This document shows, piece after piece, positions 7,174 through 14,268 of a stretch of DNA of 15,311 nt. The notes beneath the pieces were generated by a model. That model saw only the letters and a program-made list of their open reading frames with translations, searched no databases and had not been told where the DNA came from. Every line of letters begins with the position of its first letter. Position 1 is the first letter of the stretch. A program made the translations under genes and the position numbers. The DNA comes from JAJRVH01 sp964505995 (GTDB lineage Bacteria; Pseudomonadota; Zetaproteobacteria; Mariprofundales; Mariprofundaceae): contig CAZDLB010000041.1 in the NCBI GenBank assembly GCA_964505995.1, positions 1 to 15,311 on the forward strand, given 5' to 3'.

Positions 7174-7197
7174 CCTTCATCATCGCAGGAGCTGACA

Positions 7198-8235
7198 TCA
7201 GCTGTAGAAGCTGATCATCTCCTCCAGACGCTTCGGCTTGATCTTGGATGCCTGACCGGCGGAGCCGAAGGCCTCGAAGCGGGCCTTGCAGATCTCCTTC
7301 ATCGCGTCCTTGGCCGCCTTGTAGTACTTGCGCGGATCGAAGTTGGACGGGTTCTCGGCCAGATGACGGCGGATGGCACCGGTGGAAGCCATGCGCAGGT
7401 CGGTGTCGATGTTGACCTTGCGCACGCCATGCTTGATGCCCTCGACGATCTCCTCGACCGGCACGCCGTAGGTCTCGCCCATCTCGCCGCCGTACTCGTT
7501 GATGATCTTCAGCCATTCCTGCGGTACGGAGGAGGAGCCATGCATCACCAGATGCGTGTTCGGGATCTTGGCGTGGATCTCCTTGATGCGGTCGATGGCC
7601 AGGATGTCGCCCGTCGGCGGACGCGTGAACTTGTAGGCGCCGTGGCTGGTGCCGATGGCGATGGCCAGCGCGTCCACGCCGGTGGCCTCGACGAAATCCT
7701 TGGCCTCGTCCGGATCGGTCAGCATCTGATCGTGGCTCAGCGTGCCTTCGGCGCCGACGCCGTCTTCCTCACCGGCCTGACCGGTTTCAAGCGAACCCAG
7801 GCAGCCCAGCTCGCCCTCGACGGACACGCCACCGGCATGGGCCATCTCGCAGACCTTGCGGGTGACCTCGACATTGTACTCATAGGTGGACGGGGTCTTT
7901 GCGTCCTCCATCAGCGAGCCGTCCATCATCACCGAGCTGAAGCCGGACTGGATCGAGCGCAGGCAGACGGCCGGCGAGGAGCCGTGGTCCTGGTGCATGA
8001 CGACCGGGATGTCCGGATACTGCTCGATGGCCGCGGAAATCAGGTGACGCAGGAAGGGCTCGCCCGCATAGGCGCGTGCGCCTGCGGAACCCTGCATGAT
8101 GACCGGGGAGTTCACCTCGGCGGCGGCCTCCATGATGGCATGCACCTGTTCCATGTTGTTTACATTGAATGCCGGCATGCCGTAATCGTTTTCGGCAGCA
8201 TGGTCCAGCAGTTGTCTCATCGAAATAAGAGCCAT
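7198..8235 (-). CDS. fba: Class II fructose-1,6-bisphosphate aldolase
   Basis: A 345-residue zinc aldolase joining dihydroxyacetone phosphate and glyceraldehyde 3-phosphate into fructose 1,6-bisphosphate (and reversibly cleaving it); in the Calvin cycle the same type (CbbA) also makes sedoheptulose bisphosphate. Visible site residues: H81-Q-D83-H84 (catalytic Asp and zinc His), VSVEGELG at 137-144, H198 in GTSHGAYKF, H232 in VMHGSSSVP, and NIDTDLR at 275-281 for phosphate binding. The long GETYGVPVEEI insertion and TRPPTGDIL place it with the CbbA-like subgroup. The start at 8235 is set by AGGAGG 5 bases upstream; an ATG ten codons earlier would absorb that site. Last gene of the operon: 74 bases after pyk, with hairpins between, and a strong terminator behind. 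Confidence 0.97.
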   Translation of the reverse strand: MALISMRQLLDHAAENDYGMPAFNVNNMEQVHAIMEAAAEVNSPVIMQGSAGARAYAGEPFLRHLISAAIEQYPDIPVVMHQDHGSSPAVCLRSIQSGFSSVMMDGSLMEDAKTPSTYEYNVEVTRKVCEMAHAGGVSVEGELGCLGSLETGQAGEEDGVGAEGTLSHDQMLTDPDEAKDFVEATGVDALAIAIGTSHGAYKFTRPPTGDILAIDRIKEIHAKIPNTHLVMHGSSSVPQEWLKIINEYGGEMGETYGVPVEEIVEGIKHGVRKVNIDTDLRMASTGAIRRHLAENPSNFDPRKYYKAAKDAMKEICKARFEAFGSAGQASKIKPKRLEEMISFYS

Positions 8236-8255
8236 TGTTTCCTCCTGATAGAATA

Positions 8256-8290
8256 ATCGGTACAAGCCCGATGGTGACCCCGAAGGGTCA
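8256..8290 (-). repeat. Tandem hairpins in the pyk-fba gap, one UUCG-capped
   Basis: In the minus-strand RNA the first hairpin is UGACCC-UUCG-GGGUCA (8290-8275), a 6-bp stem closed by the very stable C(UUCG)G tetraloop. The second is AUCGG-GCUUGUA-CCGAU (8272-8256). A run of U precedes rather than follows the first hairpin, so it is not a canonical terminator. The second ends next to the fba Shine-Dalgarno. They may act in RNA processing or 5'-end protection of an fba message. Confidence 0.5.
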
Positions 8291-8309
8291 AAAAATCAAT
8301 TCGCGCCGT

Positions 8310-9776
8310 TCAGTCGCCCTGCGTGACCGTCTTGCCGACGTTGACGATCTTCAGCGTGTTCGTGCCGCCGGCCACGCCCATCGGCGTGCCCAGCGTCATC
8401 ACGACCAGATCCTCATGCGCGACAAGATTGTCATAGAGAAGAATCGACAGCGCATCCCGCGTCGCCTGCGGCGCGTCCGTTTCCCGGTAACCCGCCTCGA
8501 TCGGCTTGGGGATCACGTTGCGGAACAGCGTCACGCGTCCTGCCGTCCGGGCGCTTGCGGTCAGCGCATAGATCGGCACCCTGGAGAGGTGGCGCGACAT
8601 GTACAGCACGGTATTGCCGCTTTCGGTGAACGCGGCAATGGCGCGGATATCCATCGAATGCGTGATCTCCATGGCCTGGCGCGCGATGCATTCATCCACC
8701 GAAAGGGGCGGGAAGCGCGGATCGCGCGTGGCCGGGGATGGAAACACGCGCTGCTTCTCGGTCTCGATGCAGGTGCGATGCATGGCCTCAACGGCCTCGA
8801 CCGGATACTTGCCGGCCGCCGTCTCGCCCGAAAGCATGACCGCATCGGCGCCGTCGAGCACGGCATTGGCCACATCGTTGACCTCGGCACGCGTCGGAAT
8901 CGGATTCTCGCACATCGATTCCATCATCTGCGTGGCCACGATGACCGGACAGTTGTACTTCGGCGCCAGCCGCAGCATCTTCTTCTGCACCGGCGGCACG
9001 GCCGCATCGCCGATCTCGACGCCGAGATCGCCACGCGCGACCATGATGGCGTCGGAGGCCTCCATGATGGCCCTGAGGTTCTCGTCCTGGACGGCCTCGG
9101 CGCGTTCGACCTTGGCCACGAGTCCGGCCTGCGAGCCCTCGGCCTCGACGAGGCTGCGGGCATATTCCATGTCCTTGCCGTCGCGCGGGAAGGAGATCGC
9201 GATATAGTCCACGCCGATCGCACAGGCGGTCTTGATGTCCTGCTTGTCCTTCTCGGTCAGGGCCGAGGCCGACAGACCGCCTCCGGCGCGGTTGATGCCC
9301 TTGTTGTTGGACAGCTCGCCGCCAACGACGACCTTGCAGTGGATTTCCTGGCCGCGGACCTCCTCGACATCCATGACGATGAGCCCATCGTTGAGCAGCA
9401 GGCGCGATCCCGGCTCGACGTCGCTGACCAGTTCCTTGTAAGTCAGGCCGACGCGCTCATCGGTACCGGCATCCAGATCGAGCGCGGCATCGAGGATGAA
9501 ATGCTGGCCGGGCTCAAGCATGGTCTTGCCGTGGATGAACTTGCCACAGCGGATCTTCGGTCCCTGCATGTCGGCGAGAATGCCGACGCAGACGCCGTTG
9601 TTGCGGGCCGCAGCGCGCACATTCTCGGCGCGCTGGCGGTGTTCCTCGGGCGTGCCGTGGGAAAAGTTCAGGCGCACGACATTGACGCCGGCCGCAATCA
9701 GCCGGTCCAGAACCTCGGGGGATTCCGAGGCCGGACCGATGGTTGCAACGATTTTCGTTCGACGGAATTCGGTCAC
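8310..9776 (-). CDS. pyk: Pyruvate kinase, PykA type
   Basis: A 488-residue enzyme converting phosphoenolpyruvate and ADP to pyruvate and ATP. It has the N-terminal TKIVATIGPAS, substrate and metal residues in VRLNFSHG, ADMQGPKIR, catalytic K222 and Mg ligand E224 in AKVERAEAV, D250 in VARGDLGVEI, and the family signature around ATQMMESM and PTRAEVNDVANAVLDGADA. NKGINRAGGGLSA-SALTEKD resembles the proteobacterial PykA group rather than PykF. The start codon is GTG (9776-9774), overlapping the pgk TGA in GTGA, so translation is probably coupled; GAGGAG sits about 12 bases upstream. It is the only enzyme here that is effectively irreversible in the glycolytic direction, draining triose units to pyruvate and biosynthesis. 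All catalytic residues appear intact. Confidence 0.97.
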   Translation of the reverse strand: MTEFRRTKIVATIGPASESPEVLDRLIAAGVNVVRLNFSHGTPEEHRQRAENVRAAARNNGVCVGILADMQGPKIRCGKFIHGKTMLEPGQHFILDAALDLDAGTDERVGLTYKELVSDVEPGSRLLLNDGLIVMDVEEVRGQEIHCKVVVGGELSNNKGINRAGGGLSASALTEKDKQDIKTACAIGVDYIAISFPRDGKDMEYARSLVEAEGSQAGLVAKVERAEAVQDENLRAIMEASDAIMVARGDLGVEIGDAAVPPVQKKMLRLAPKYNCPVIVATQMMESMCENPIPTRAEVNDVANAVLDGADAVMLSGETAAGKYPVEAVEAMHRTCIETEKQRVFPSPATRDPRFPPLSVDECIARQAMEITHSMDIRAIAAFTESGNTVLYMSRHLSRVPIYALTASARTAGRVTLFRNVIPKPIEAGYRETDAPQATRDALSILLYDNLVAHEDLVVMTLGTPMGVAGGTNTLKIVNVGKTVTQGD

Positions 9777-10954
9777 TTGGCTGCGCGCTCCTCAAGCATC
9801 GCGACCGCAGGCAGCTTCTTGCCCTCGAGGAACTCGAGGAAGGCGCCGCCGCCGGTGGAGATGTAGGAAACCTTGTCGGCGATGTCGTACTTGGCCACGG
9901 CCGCCAGCGTGTCGCCGCCACCGGCGATCGAGAATGCGGGGGACTCGGCAATGGCCATTGAGATGGCCTTCGTGCCTTCGCCGAACTGGTCGAACTCGAA
10001 GACGCCGACCGGGCCGTTCCAGACGATCGTGCCGGCATTCTTCAGGATATCGGCCAGGGCCTTGGCCGAATCCGGACCGATATCGAAGATCATGTCGTCA
10101 TCGGCGACATCCTCGACCTTCTTCAGCGTGGCCTCGGCATCCGGCGAGAATTCCTTGCCGCAGACGACATCGGTCGGCACCGGGATGTCCGCGCCGCGCG
10201 CCTTCGCATCGGCGGTCAGCTTCTTGCAGGTGTCGATCAGGTCCTCCTCGTAGAGGGACTTGCCGACGTTGTAGCCGGCCGCGGCGATGAAGGTGTTGGC
10301 GATGCCGCCACCGACCACCAGCTGATCCACGACCTTGGACAGCGATTCCAGCACGGTCAGCTTCGTGGAGACCTTGGAGCCACCGACGATGGCGACCATC
10401 GGGCGGGCCGGGTTGTCCAGCGCCTTGCCCAGCGCCTCGAGCTCTGCGGCCAGCAGCGGACCCGCGCAGGCCACGGGCGCATACATGCCCACGCCATGGG
10501 TTGAGGCCTGGGCGCGGTGGGCGGTGCCGAATGCATCCATGACATAGACATCGCAGAGCGACGCATACTTCTTCGCCAGTTCCTCATCGTTCTTCTTCTC
10601 GCCGACGTTGAAGCGGATGTTCTCCAGCAGCACGAGCTCGCCTTCCTCGATCTCCGGCGCCTTCTCGAGGTAGTCCTTGATCAGGCGAACCTCCTTGCCG
10701 AGCACCTTCGAGAGGTGACGCGCCACCGGCGCCAGCGAGAACTTCTCCTCATACTGGCCCTCGGTCGGACGCCCAAGGTGGCAGCAAACCATGACCTTGG
10801 CGCCGGCCTCCATCGCATGCTTCATCGTCGGCAGGCTGGCGCGGATACGGGTATCATCGCCCACCTCGCCATCGACGATCGGAACATTCAGATCCTCGCG
10901 GATCAGGACGCGTTTACCCTTCAGGTCAAGGTCGGTCATCTTGATTACGGACAT
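9773..10954 (-). CDS. pgk: Phosphoglycerate kinase
   Basis: A 393-residue monomeric kinase, normal bacterial length, reversibly transferring phosphate between 1,3-bisphosphoglycerate/ADP and 3-phosphoglycerate/ATP; in the Calvin direction it activates RuBisCO's product. Substrate-binding RVLIREDLNVP and DDTRIRASLPT (residues 15-43), HLGRPTEG (59-66) and the nucleotide-side NGPVGVFEFDQF and GGGDTLAAV near the C-terminus are all present. The start at 10954 has AAGGAG seven bases upstream. Its last codon overlaps the GTG of pyk. It is separated from gap by 165 bases rich in hairpins, unusually long for this operon, hinting at separate control of the pgk-pyk-fba half. Confidence 0.98.
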   Translation of the reverse strand: MSVIKMTDLDLKGKRVLIREDLNVPIVDGEVGDDTRIRASLPTMKHAMEAGAKVMVCCHLGRPTEGQYEEKFSLAPVARHLSKVLGKEVRLIKDYLEKAPEIEEGELVLLENIRFNVGEKKNDEELAKKYASLCDVYVMDAFGTAHRAQASTHGVGMYAPVACAGPLLAAELEALGKALDNPARPMVAIVGGSKVSTKLTVLESLSKVVDQLVVGGGIANTFIAAAGYNVGKSLYEEDLIDTCKKLTADAKARGADIPVPTDVVCGKEFSPDAEATLKKVEDVADDDMIFDIGPDSAKALADILKNAGTIVWNGPVGVFEFDQFGEGTKAISMAIAESPAFSIAGGGDTLAAVAKYDIADKVSYISTGGGAFLEFLEGKKLPAVAMLEERAAK

Positions 10955-10980
10955 GGTTCACTCCTTTGCTTTCGTTTGGG

Positions 10981-11010
10981 CGCATGTCTGCCCGGAATGG
11001 CAGGCATGTG
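10981..11010 (-). repeat. Hairpin in the pgk 5' leader
   Basis: Arms at 10981-10992 and 10999-11010 (core CTGCC/GGCAG flanked by ATG/CAT) pair over 12 positions, with two pairs that are G-T on the plus strand and hence A-C mismatches in the minus-strand RNA. The loop is six bases. It lies 26 bases before the pgk ATG, outside the Shine-Dalgarno. Confidence 0.4.
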
Positions 11011-11034
11011 ACACGGATTGATCAACAACGCTTG

Positions 11035-11087
11035 CACGTTTGTCGCTGCCGGCTCGGCACGAGGCCGAACGGGCAATGACAAACGTG
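11035..11087. repeat. 53-base imperfect inverted repeat in the gap-pgk gap
   Basis: CACGTTTGTC (11035-11044) and GACAAACGTG (11078-11087) are perfect 10-base complements. The interior keeps pairing in register: 24-base arms around a 5-base loop (11059-11063), with mismatches at 46/76, 51/71 and 53/69 (last two digits) and a G-T at 45/77. In the minus-strand RNA that is 20 Watson-Crick pairs of 24. The outer arm shares bases 11084-11087 with the gap terminator stem, so the two structures cannot both be complete. Nothing coding is seen here. Confidence 0.6.
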
Positions 11088-11111
11088 GGAGCACCCGAGG
11101 ATGCTCCCACG
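11084..11111 (-). terminator. Terminator-like hairpin after gap
   Basis: In the minus-strand RNA, starting 8 bases after the gap stop, CGUGGGAGCA and UGCUCCCACG form a perfect 10-bp stem with an 8-base loop. Only UUUGU follows, a short U-tract, so termination is probably partial and allows readthrough to pgk. Confidence 0.6.
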
Positions 11112-11119
11112 CCGCAGTC

Positions 11120-12127
11120 TCAGTTGTTGGCCACGTGACGCACGAAGCGCATCATGTTGGCCGTGTAGCCGTACTCGTTGTCGTACCAGGCCACGAGCTT
11201 GACGAAGGTCTCGTCGATCGCGATGCCGGCTCCGACATCGAAGATGGACGAATAGCCAATGCCGCGGAAGTCGGTGGAGACCACCTTCTCGTCGGTCCAG
11301 GTCAGCGTTTCGCCAATGCCCGGCTTCTGCTCAGACGCCTTCTTCACGGCAGCGACGATGTCGTCGTAGCTGGCGGCCTTCTCAAGCTCCACGGTCAGAT
11401 CCACGACGGAGACGTCGGAGGAGGGCACACGGAATGCCATGCCGGTCAGCTTGCCGTTCAGCGACGGGATGACCTTGCCCACGGCCTTGGCCGCACCGGT
11501 GGAGGACGGGATGATGTTCTCCAGGATGCCGCGGCCGCCGCGCCAGTCCTTCATGGACGGGCCGTCCACGGTCTTCTGCGTGGCCGTGGCCGCATGCACG
11601 GTCGTCATCAGACCGCGCTTGATGCCGAACGCGTCATGCACGGCCTTGGCCAGCGGCGCCAGGCAGTTCGTCGTGCAGGATGCGGCCGAGACGATGGTCT
11701 GGCCGGCATAATCGTCATGGTTCACGCCATAGACGAACATCGGCGTGTGATCCTTGGACGGAGCCGACTGCACGACCTTGCGGGCGCCGGCATCGATGTG
11801 CTTCTGGCAGGTTTCCTCGGTCAGGAAGAAGCCGGTGCATTCGAGCACGATGTCCACGCCGACCTCGTCCCACTTCAGGTTGGCCGGGTCGCGTTCGGCG
11901 GTGACACGGATGGTCTTGCCGTTGACAACCAGGTTGCCGCCCTCGACCGCCACATCGCCGTCGAAGCGGCCATGCACCGAATCATACTTCAGCATGTAAG
12001 CCTGATATTCGGGGTCGAGCAGGTCGTTGATCGCGACCACCTGCATGTCGTTGAATTCCTTCTCGATCGCACGCAGGGCCATGCGGCCGATGCGTCCGAA
12101 TCCGTTGATACCTACTTTAATGGTCAT
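11120..12127 (-). CDS. gap: Glyceraldehyde-3-phosphate dehydrogenase, type I
   Basis: A 335-residue enzyme reversibly interconverting glyceraldehyde 3-phosphate and 1,3-bisphosphoglycerate with a nicotinamide cofactor. The Rossmann start VGINGFGRIGRM (5-16), catalytic C151 in SAASCTTNC, general base H178 in TTVHAATATQK, and WYDNEYGYT near the C-terminus are intact. An Asp at about residue 35 after the second strand (VAINDLLD) favours NAD over NADP by analogy with characterised enzymes; cofactor use in this organism is unproven and matters if it runs in carbon fixation. The start has a GGAGAGGAG stretch just upstream. It lies 25 bases after tkt and is followed by a leaky-looking terminator, so it may be the most abundant message of the operon. 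Confidence 0.98.
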   Translation of the reverse strand: MTIKVGINGFGRIGRMALRAIEKEFNDMQVVAINDLLDPEYQAYMLKYDSVHGRFDGDVAVEGGNLVVNGKTIRVTAERDPANLKWDEVGVDIVLECTGFFLTEETCQKHIDAGARKVVQSAPSKDHTPMFVYGVNHDDYAGQTIVSAASCTTNCLAPLAKAVHDAFGIKRGLMTTVHAATATQKTVDGPSMKDWRGGRGILENIIPSSTGAAKAVGKVIPSLNGKLTGMAFRVPSSDVSVVDLTVELEKAASYDDIVAAVKKASEQKPGIGETLTWTDEKVVSTDFRGIGYSSIFDVGAGIAIDETFVKLVAWYDNEYGYTANMMRFVRHVANN

Positions 12128-12152
12128 TTTTCTCTCCTCTCCTTGTGCTGGA

Positions 12153-14147
12153 TTAAGCTACTTCGTTCACGGCCTTGACGACTGCTTCGGTCGTGATGCC
12201 GAATTCCTTGAACAGTTCGGCAGCCGGAGCCGATTCGCCGAAGCGGTCGATGCCGATCACCTTGCCGTTCAGACCGACGTACTTGGCCCAGAAGCCGGTG
12301 ACGCCAGCCTCGACGGCGACGCGCGCCGTGCACGAGGACGGCAGCACGCTCTCGCGATAGGCCTCATCCTGGGCATCGAAGGCCTCGGTGCAGGGCATCG
12401 AGACGACGCGCACCTTCTTCTGGCCTTCCAGCTCCTTCTGTGCGGCCAGCGCCAGCTGCACCTCGGAACCGGTGGCGATGATGATCACGTCCGGCTTGCC
12501 CTTGCAGTCGCTGAGGATGTAGCCGCCGCGCTCGATGTTGGCCACCTGCTCGTCGGTGTACTCGTTGCAGGGCAGGCCCTGACGCGTGAACACGAGACAG
12601 GTCGGCAGGTTGCGCCGCTTCATCGCGACCTTCCAGGCCACGGCCGCCTCGACCGCGTCGCACGGCCGCCAGGTGTTCATGCGCGGAATCATGCGCAGTG
12701 TCGCGATCTGCTCGACCGGCTGATGCGTCGGGCCATCCTCACCCAGGCCGATGGAGTCATGGGTATAGACGAAGATCGTGCCGACCTTCATCAGCGCGGA
12801 CATGCGGATGGCGTTGCGCGCATACTCGGAGAACATCAGGAAGGTGCCGCCGAACGGAATCACGCCACCGTGCAGGCTCATGCCGTTCATGATGTGGCTC
12901 ATGCCGAATTCGCGCACGCCGTAGTGGACATAGTTGCCTTCCGGCGTGTCCTTCGAAAACGCCACGGCCTCGGGCCACTTGGTGTTGTTCGAGGGCGCCA
13001 GATCGGCGGAGCCGCCCACCAGCTCGGGCACGAAACCGGCCAGGGCGCCGATGGTCTTGCCGGAGGCGACACGCGTGGCCCAGCCCGGCTTTTCCTCGCG
13101 CAGCTGATTGATCCACTTCGTCATTTCGGCATCGAAGTTCTTCGGCAGCTTGCCGGCCTGACGGCGCTCGAACTCGGCAGCCAGCTCCGGGTATTCCTTC
13201 CTGTAGGCATCGAAGCGGGCCTGCCAGTCGGCCTCGGCCTTGGCACCCTTGTCGCGGGCATCCCAGCCCTTGTAGACATCCTCGGGGATCACGAAGGGCT
13301 CATGCTCCCAGCCCAGCTCCTGACGAACCAGCGCGACCTCGTCCTCGCCGAGAGGTGCGCCGTGACAATCGTGGCTTCCGGCCTTGTTCGGGCTGCCGTA
13401 GCCGATGATGGTCTTGCAGCAGATCAGCGTCGGCTGATCGAGGTTGGAGCGGGCCGTTTCAATGGCCTGCTTGATCTCGTCCGGATTGTGGCCGTCGACA
13501 TTGCGGATCACCTGCCAGCCATAGGCCTCGAAGCGCCCCGGGGTGTCATCGGTGAACCAGCCCTCGACCTCACCGTCGATCGAGATGCCGTTGTCATCCC
13601 AGAAATAGATCAGCTTGCCCAGGCCCAGCGTGCCGGCCAGCGACGCGGCCTCATGGCTGATGCCCTCCATCAGGCAGCCATCGCCGTGGAAGACATAGGT
13701 GAAATGATCGACGATTTCATGACCCGGACGGTTGAACTGGCCGGCCAGCATGCGCTCGGCAATCGCCATGCCCACGGCATTGGTCAGGCCCTGTCCCAGC
13801 GGACCGGTCGTCGTTTCCACGCCCGGCGCATAGCCGTATTCCGGATGCCCGGGGGTCTTCGAATGCAGCTGACGGAAGCGCTTGATCTCCTCCATCGGCA
13901 GGTCATAGCCCGTCAGATGCAGCAGGGAATAGATCAGCATCGATCCATGGCCGTTGGAAAGGACGAAACGGTCACGGTCGGCCCATTTCGGATTGGCCGG
14001 ATTGTGCTTGAGGTAGTCGTTCCACAGGACCTCGGCGATGTCCGCCATGCCCATCGGAGCACCCGGATGCCCGGAATTGGCCTTCTGCACCGCGTCCATC
14101 GAGAGAACGCGAACGGCATTGGCCAAATGTCTGCGATTGTTGCTCAT
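12153..14147 (-). CDS. tkt: Transketolase
   Basis: A 664-residue thiamine-diphosphate enzyme moving two-carbon units between ketose and aldose phosphates in the pentose phosphate and Calvin cycles (CbbT when in cbb operons). Seen: H27 in NSGHPGAPMG, H67 in LSNGHGSML, H101 in TPGHPEYG, the ThDP motif G155-D156-G157 with N186 in FWDDNGISIDG, KAGSHDCHGAPLG at about 255-267, the catalytic Glu in SIGLGEDGPTHQP, and TRQGLP in the pyrimidine-domain tail. All three domains are present at normal length. The ATG has AAGGGG nine bases upstream. It follows glpX after a 121-base gap containing a hairpin and a possible regulator site, so an internal promoter is likely. Confidence 0.98.
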   Translation of the reverse strand: MSNNRRHLANAVRVLSMDAVQKANSGHPGAPMGMADIAEVLWNDYLKHNPANPKWADRDRFVLSNGHGSMLIYSLLHLTGYDLPMEEIKRFRQLHSKTPGHPEYGYAPGVETTTGPLGQGLTNAVGMAIAERMLAGQFNRPGHEIVDHFTYVFHGDGCLMEGISHEAASLAGTLGLGKLIYFWDDNGISIDGEVEGWFTDDTPGRFEAYGWQVIRNVDGHNPDEIKQAIETARSNLDQPTLICCKTIIGYGSPNKAGSHDCHGAPLGEDEVALVRQELGWEHEPFVIPEDVYKGWDARDKGAKAEADWQARFDAYRKEYPELAAEFERRQAGKLPKNFDAEMTKWINQLREEKPGWATRVASGKTIGALAGFVPELVGGSADLAPSNNTKWPEAVAFSKDTPEGNYVHYGVREFGMSHIMNGMSLHGGVIPFGGTFLMFSEYARNAIRMSALMKVGTIFVYTHDSIGLGEDGPTHQPVEQIATLRMIPRMNTWRPCDAVEAAVAWKVAMKRRNLPTCLVFTRQGLPCNEYTDEQVANIERGGYILSDCKGKPDVIIIATGSEVQLALAAQKELEGQKKVRVVSMPCTEAFDAQDEAYRESVLPSSCTARVAVEAGVTGFWAKYVGLNGKVIGIDRFGESAPAAELFKEFGITTEAVVKAVNEVA

Positions 14148-14201
14148 ATTACTATTCCCCTTTCAGTCTAGGTTCGTCTGGCAGGAACCCTATTTATTTT
14201 G

Positions 14202-14228
14202 TGTATAAATTCTAATCAGAACTGATAA
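14202..14228 (-). promoter_or_regulatory. Possible tkt promoter with LysR/CbbR-like operator
   Basis: In this AT-rich stretch the minus strand reads TTA-N7-TGA-N7-TTA over 14228-14206, two overlapping copies of the TNA-N7-TNA spacing described for CbbR and related LysR-type sites. TTCTGATTAGAA within it is palindromic at 10 of 12 positions. TAGAAT (14214-14209) or TATACA (14207-14202) could be a -10; no good -35 is seen, as often at activator-dependent promoters. AT-rich sequence makes chance matches easy, and no cbbR gene is in the window. Confidence 0.33.
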
Positions 14229-14234
14229 TGGCCG

Positions 14235-14253
14235 GCATAAGCAAAACTTATGC
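14235..14253. repeat. Hairpin in the glpX-tkt gap
   Basis: GCATAAG / CTTATGC is a perfect 7-bp stem with a 5-base loop, 16 bases after the glpX stop. No T-run follows on the minus strand, so it is a weak terminator at most; it may stabilise the glpX 3' end. Confidence 0.45.
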
Positions 14254-14268
14254 AGCCATCAGCCCGGC

